NCBI GenBank assembly: GCA_045599965.1
Contig: JAZRXA010000074.1
Coordinates: forward strand, 1 to 52,556
Reading direction: 5' to 3'
DNA: 52,556 nucleotides
Origin: RGIG5612 sp045599965
GTDB taxonomy: Bacteria; Bacillota; Clostridia; Lachnospirales; Lachnospiraceae
Shown piece after piece: positions 50,351-52,556 of the stretch. The notes beneath the pieces were generated by a model, which was not told the DNA's origin, did no database searches, and saw only the letters and a program-made list of their open reading frames with translations. Position 1 is the first letter of the stretch; every line of letters starts with the position of its first letter. Position numbers and translations under genes: made by a program.

Positions 50351-51226
50351 ATGAAATATATTGAATTCAAGGAATGTATTTTAGAAGTCATTAATTCTAG
50401 AATTGATGACGGAGAGGAGGTGAAGGTAGACAAGGTAACAAAGAACAATAATATTTTGCTCGATTCGGTAACAATTATTAAACCAGGATATAATGTTTTT
50501 CCTACTACATATTTGAATTACTATTATGATGCTTATCTTAATGGCAAGACTATCGAAGAAATTGTTGAAGAAATATTTTTTGTTTCTGAAACATATACTG
50601 GTTCTAAAGAATATTTCAATAATATTTTAGAAGAGTATGATGATATAAAAGATAATATTGTTTGCAAATTAATTAATAAAAAACTAAATAAAAATTTATT
50701 AAAACTCGTTCCGTATAAACCTTATTTAGATTTAGCTATCGTAGCTTATTGTGTTATGGACAAAGGCGATTCAGGTTGCTGCGGAATTGTTATCACTAAT
50801 GAAATAGTAGCAGGTTGGAATATTACTGAAGAAGAAATGCTAGAATATGCGATTGATAATACTCCAAAATTCTTAGGAGAAACTTTATTTCCAGTTACTA
50901 ATCTGTTAGATAAAGATGATCCTTTTTACGGCATGAGCGACTTACCTTTATTTATTCTTACAAATGAATATCACACAAATGGAGCAATTTGTATTCTTGA
51001 TGATTTTGTGTTAGAAGATTTAGCTGATGAACTAAATTCTGATTTAATAATTATCCCAGCTTCGGTACATGAAGTATTAATTGCTCCTAAATATATGAAT
51101 CCGAATACAGAAGACTTAGATTTGCTAATTAATCAAATTAATAGGAGCGATCTTCAACCTCAAGATATTCTATCTGACCATTCTTATACTTATCTTAAAT
51201 CTTCCAAAAAAATAGTAATGAATTAA
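50351..51226 (+). CDS. DUF5688-family protein
   Basis: A 291-residue soluble protein, no signal peptide or membrane helix. Start MKYIEFKECILEVIN, a YYDAYLNGKTIEEIVEEI segment, and a C-terminal half with LPLFILTNEYHTNGAICIL and LIIIPASVHEVLIAP. This matches my memory of the DUF5688 family found in many copies in Lachnospiraceae; its role is unknown. GGAAAGG lies upstream. It stands alone, between a terminator and a tRNA gene. Confidence 0.75.
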   Translation: MKYIEFKECILEVINSRIDDGEEVKVDKVTKNNNILLDSVTIIKPGYNVFPTTYLNYYYDAYLNGKTIEEIVEEIFFVSETYTGSKEYFNNILEEYDDIKDNIVCKLINKKLNKNLLKLVPYKPYLDLAIVAYCVMDKGDSGCCGIVITNEIVAGWNITEEEMLEYAIDNTPKFLGETLFPVTNLLDKDDPFYGMSDLPLFILTNEYHTNGAICILDDFVLEDLADELNSDLIIIPASVHEVLIAPKYMNPNTEDLDLLINQINRSDLQPQDILSDHSYTYLKSSKKIVMN

Positions 51227-51239
51227 TTAAATAGTTTTA

Positions 51240-51248
51240 TGTTATAAT
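51240..51248 (+). promoter_or_regulatory. Extended -10 promoter of tRNA-Arg
   Basis: TG-T-TATAAT (51240-51248) lies eight bases before the tRNA 5' end. The -35 region (about 51220) is not recognisable. Confidence 0.55.
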
Positions 51249-51256
51249 TTAAAAAT

Positions 51257-51328
51257 ACACTCGTAGCTTAATGGATAGAGCGTAGGCCTCCGGAGCCTAA
51301 AATGGCGGTCCGATTCCGCCCGAGTGTA
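51257..51328 (+). tRNA. tRNA-Arg (anticodon CCG)
   Basis: A 72-base cloverleaf. Acceptor ACACTCG (51257-51263) pairs with CGAGTGT (51321-51327), discriminator A. D stem GCTT/GAGC, anticodon stem TAGGC/GCCTA with loop CTCCGGA (51288-51294, anticodon CCG reading CGG), T stem GGCGG/CCGCC. CCA is not encoded. It reads CGG, a rare codon in this AT-rich DNA. The next gene begins 20 bases later, probably on the same transcript. Confidence 0.95.
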
Positions 51329-51348
51329 TTTTTATGGAGGATGAGTTT

Positions 51349-52023
51349 ATGGATATAAGAAAAGAGTTATTTAGATTAGCTGATAAAGATTATGCTGCAT
51401 TTCAAGCAAAACTTACGCCAACTATTGATCCTAAGTTGTTTATTGGCGTGCGCGTTCCTAACGTAAGAAAACTTGCAAAAGAAATATATAAGCAAGGTGA
51501 TTATTCAAAATTTCTCAAAGAACTTCCTCATAAATATTATGATGAAAATATGCTTCACGGGTTAATCATATCCGAGTATAAGGATTACGAATCATGCGTA
51601 GAAGAAGTAAATAGATTTTTACCTTATGTAGATAATTGGGCTGTGTGCGATATTATGTCGCCTAAATGTTTTAAAAAGAATAAAGATCTTTTAATTAAAA
51701 AGATTAAAGAATGGACAAAAAGTAAGCATGTTTACACAAGCCGTTTTGGAATTGAAATGTTAATGAGCCATTACCTTGATAATGATTTCAAAGAAGAGTA
51801 TCTAAAGATTCCTGCAAAGGTAAAACTTGATGATTATTATTCGAAAATGATGGTAGCGTGGTTTTTCGCGACTGCGTTAGCTAAGCAATGGGATGCGACT
51901 ATTCCATATATAGAAAATAATATATTAGAGGCATGGACTCATAACAAAACTATTCAAAAGGCTAAAGAAAGCTATCGAATCACTCCAGAACAAAAAGATT
52001 ACTTAATTACATTAAAAAGATAA
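51349..52023 (+). CDS. DNA alkylation repair protein (AlkD-like)
   Basis: A 224-residue all-helical HEAT-repeat-like glycosylase family protein. Seen: RVPNVRKLAKEIYK, HGLIISEYKDYE, LPYVDNWAVCDIMSPK and SRFGIEMLMSHYLD. It probably removes alkylated bases. I choose the ATG at 51349, eight bases after GGAGG; the ATG at 51334 precedes that site. It directly follows tRNA-Arg. The C-terminal end (ITPEQKDYLITLKR) is complete. Confidence 0.88.
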   Translation: MDIRKELFRLADKDYAAFQAKLTPTIDPKLFIGVRVPNVRKLAKEIYKQGDYSKFLKELPHKYYDENMLHGLIISEYKDYESCVEEVNRFLPYVDNWAVCDIMSPKCFKKNKDLLIKKIKEWTKSKHVYTSRFGIEMLMSHYLDNDFKEEYLKIPAKVKLDDYYSKMMVAWFFATALAKQWDATIPYIENNILEAWTHNKTIQKAKESYRITPEQKDYLITLKR

Positions 52024-52065
52024 ATTAAGAATTTATCGAGGTCTTGTATAAAAAGTCAAAAGTGT

Positions 52066-52105
52066 TGCTCTGCAAGAAAAACTTTTCTAGAGCAGTAATT
52101 TTTAA
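52066..52105 (+). terminator. Terminator after the AlkD-like gene
   Basis: TGCTCT (52066-52071) with AGAGCA (52089-52094) and AGAAAA (52075-52080) with TTTTCT (52083-52088), a three-base bulge, then a T-rich tract. Confidence 0.75.
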
Positions 52106-52123
52106 TTTTCATGGTTATGAAAC

Positions 52124-52224
52124 GCGAAGCTAGAGGTGCCAGCGCTAAAGAGGGGCGCGCACCTTGCTTCGCTACTTACGGTGGCTGACTTTGAATGACA
52201 GTACACGTTCTTTCGAGCGCCACC
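52124..52224. other. GC-rich double-hairpin element
   Basis: First hairpin: GCGAAGC (52124-52130), AGGTGC (52134-52139) and GCGC (52142-52145) pair with GCGC (52155-52158), GCACCT (52159-52164) and GCTTCGC (52166-52172). Second: GGTGGC (52180-52185) pairs with GCCACC (52219-52224). It lies in a gene-free, otherwise AT-rich stretch. Structured RNA or a mobile repeat; no known family recognised. Confidence 0.65.
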
Positions 52225-52252
52225 TTAGTTTATAAATTTTAAAAAAATATTT

Positions 52253-52447
52253 TTACCGAAAAAGGGGCCATTGGTACCCAATAAGCGTTGCAAAAAATTT
52301 TGATGTATTTTATAAAAGTTTAAAAACCTTGAAAAATCAAGGTTTTTAGTTTCTATACTTTTCCAACAAGTTCTCATAATGAATAAATTTAATGGATTTA
52401 CTTAAAAAATATGTTGTTTCGGGTACCAATGGTGCCTTTTTCGGTAA
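52253..52447. mobile_element. 195-bp non-coding element with 27-bp terminal inverted repeats (MITE-like)
   Basis: TTACCGAAAAAGG...GGTACCC (52253-52279) and its complement (52421-52447) match at 25 of 27 positions. The interior is AT-rich, holds no ORF, and has a hairpin terminator AAAAACCTTG/CAAGGTTTTT (52322-52347). No clear target duplication is seen. Confidence 0.6.
52322..52347. terminator. Bidirectional terminator-like hairpin inside the TIR element
   Basis: AAAAACCTTG (52322-52331) pairs perfectly with CAAGGTTTTT (52338-52347); A5 and T5 ends allow termination on either strand. Confidence 0.65.
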
Positions 52448-52470
52448 TTTTATCAAAACATTTTATTTTG

Positions 52471-52529
52471 GTCTCATATATGGAGCTGGCGTAGCCAGCG
52501 AAGCGGCGCCAAAGGCGACGCAATGGGAC
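52471..52529. other. GC-rich three-way-junction element at the window edge
   Basis: Closing stem GTCTCAT/ATGGGAC (52471-52477 with 52523-52529, one T-G pair), hairpin GCTGGC-GTA-GCCAGC (52485-52499) and hairpin GCGGCGCC-AAA-GGCGACGC (52503-52521, one mismatch). It shares GCCAGCGAAG with the repeat copy at 34859-34954. Bases 52530-52556 hold nothing I can recognise. Confidence 0.6.
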
Positions 52530-52556
52530 ATAGTAGTAGAGGTTGTGTGATTTGTG

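Noticed and set aside
1..52556. CRISPR array, complete insertion sequence, prophage or toxin-antitoxin pair
   Set aside because: No regularly spaced repeats, transposase, integrase, phage structural gene or toxin-like small gene pair was found in the window.

Overview
The window is AT-rich, almost fully coding DNA from a low-GC Gram-positive anaerobe, most likely a member of the Clostridia. The evidence is strong AGGAGG-type ribosome binding sites, near-consensus sigma-A promoters, U-tailed hairpin terminators, an infC-rpmI-rplT operon with a Firmicutes-type leader, an anaerobic tetrahydrofolate C1 set (fhs, fchA, folD, 5-formyl-THF cyclo-ligase), a tungsten/molybdenum aldehyde oxidoreductase and a DUF5688-type protein. 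The species cannot be named from the sequence.

Layout. 1-5185: a catabolic cluster of a short-chain dehydrogenase (3' end only), a 3-hydroxyacyl-CoA-dehydrogenase-family enzyme, a cyclase-family metal hydrolase, a thiolase and a two-subunit CoA transferase. The gene set matches the clostridial phloroglucinol route (reductase, cyclohydrolase, hydroxy-oxohexanoate dehydrogenase, then acetoacetate activation and thiolysis), although the triacetate-cleaving enzyme is not in view. 5251-8884: folC, fhs, fchA. 9014-15164: a complete but unusual F-type ATP synthase operon (a, c, b, delta-alpha fusion, gamma, beta, short epsilon), followed by a CapA-like phosphatase. 16412-20780: folD and, on the minus strand, a tail-anchored hypothetical protein, dprA and comM. 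21002-31863: topA, a binding-protein-like gene, comEA, a response regulator/histidine kinase/GerMN lipoprotein trio, comEC, holA and the cyclo-ligase. 31855-33207: translation operon with an AUU-started infC. 33211-39298: glnS, a cytoplasmic alpha-L-rhamnosidase, nrdR, yqeG, aroE. 39318-44836: a heterodimeric ABC exporter, an aroD-aroK fusion, efp. 44902-50125: moeA, an aldehyde:ferredoxin oxidoreductase, a MoaD-like protein and a polyferredoxin fused to an iron-dependent alcohol dehydrogenase. 50351-52023: DUF5688 protein, tRNA-Arg(CCG), AlkD-like protein. 52024-52556: no gene, but several structured GC-rich elements and a 195-bp element with terminal inverted repeats.

How it fits together. 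Rhamnosidase plus the first cluster suggests growth on plant flavonoid glycosides, ending in acetyl-CoA. The C1 genes supply formyl- and methylene-THF; FolD has lost its cyclohydrolase residues, so FchA is probably the real cyclohydrolase. The AOR/MoaD/ferredoxin-ADH module looks like a ferredoxin-driven system that interconverts carboxylic acids, aldehydes and alcohols. The competence genes (dprA, comM, comEA, comEC) are spread over about 12 kb.

The most unusual items are the ferredoxin-alcohol dehydrogenase fusion beside AOR, the delta-alpha fusion together with other odd ATP synthase subunits, the monofunctional-looking FolD, and a family of GC-rich hairpin repeats that stand out from the AT-rich background.
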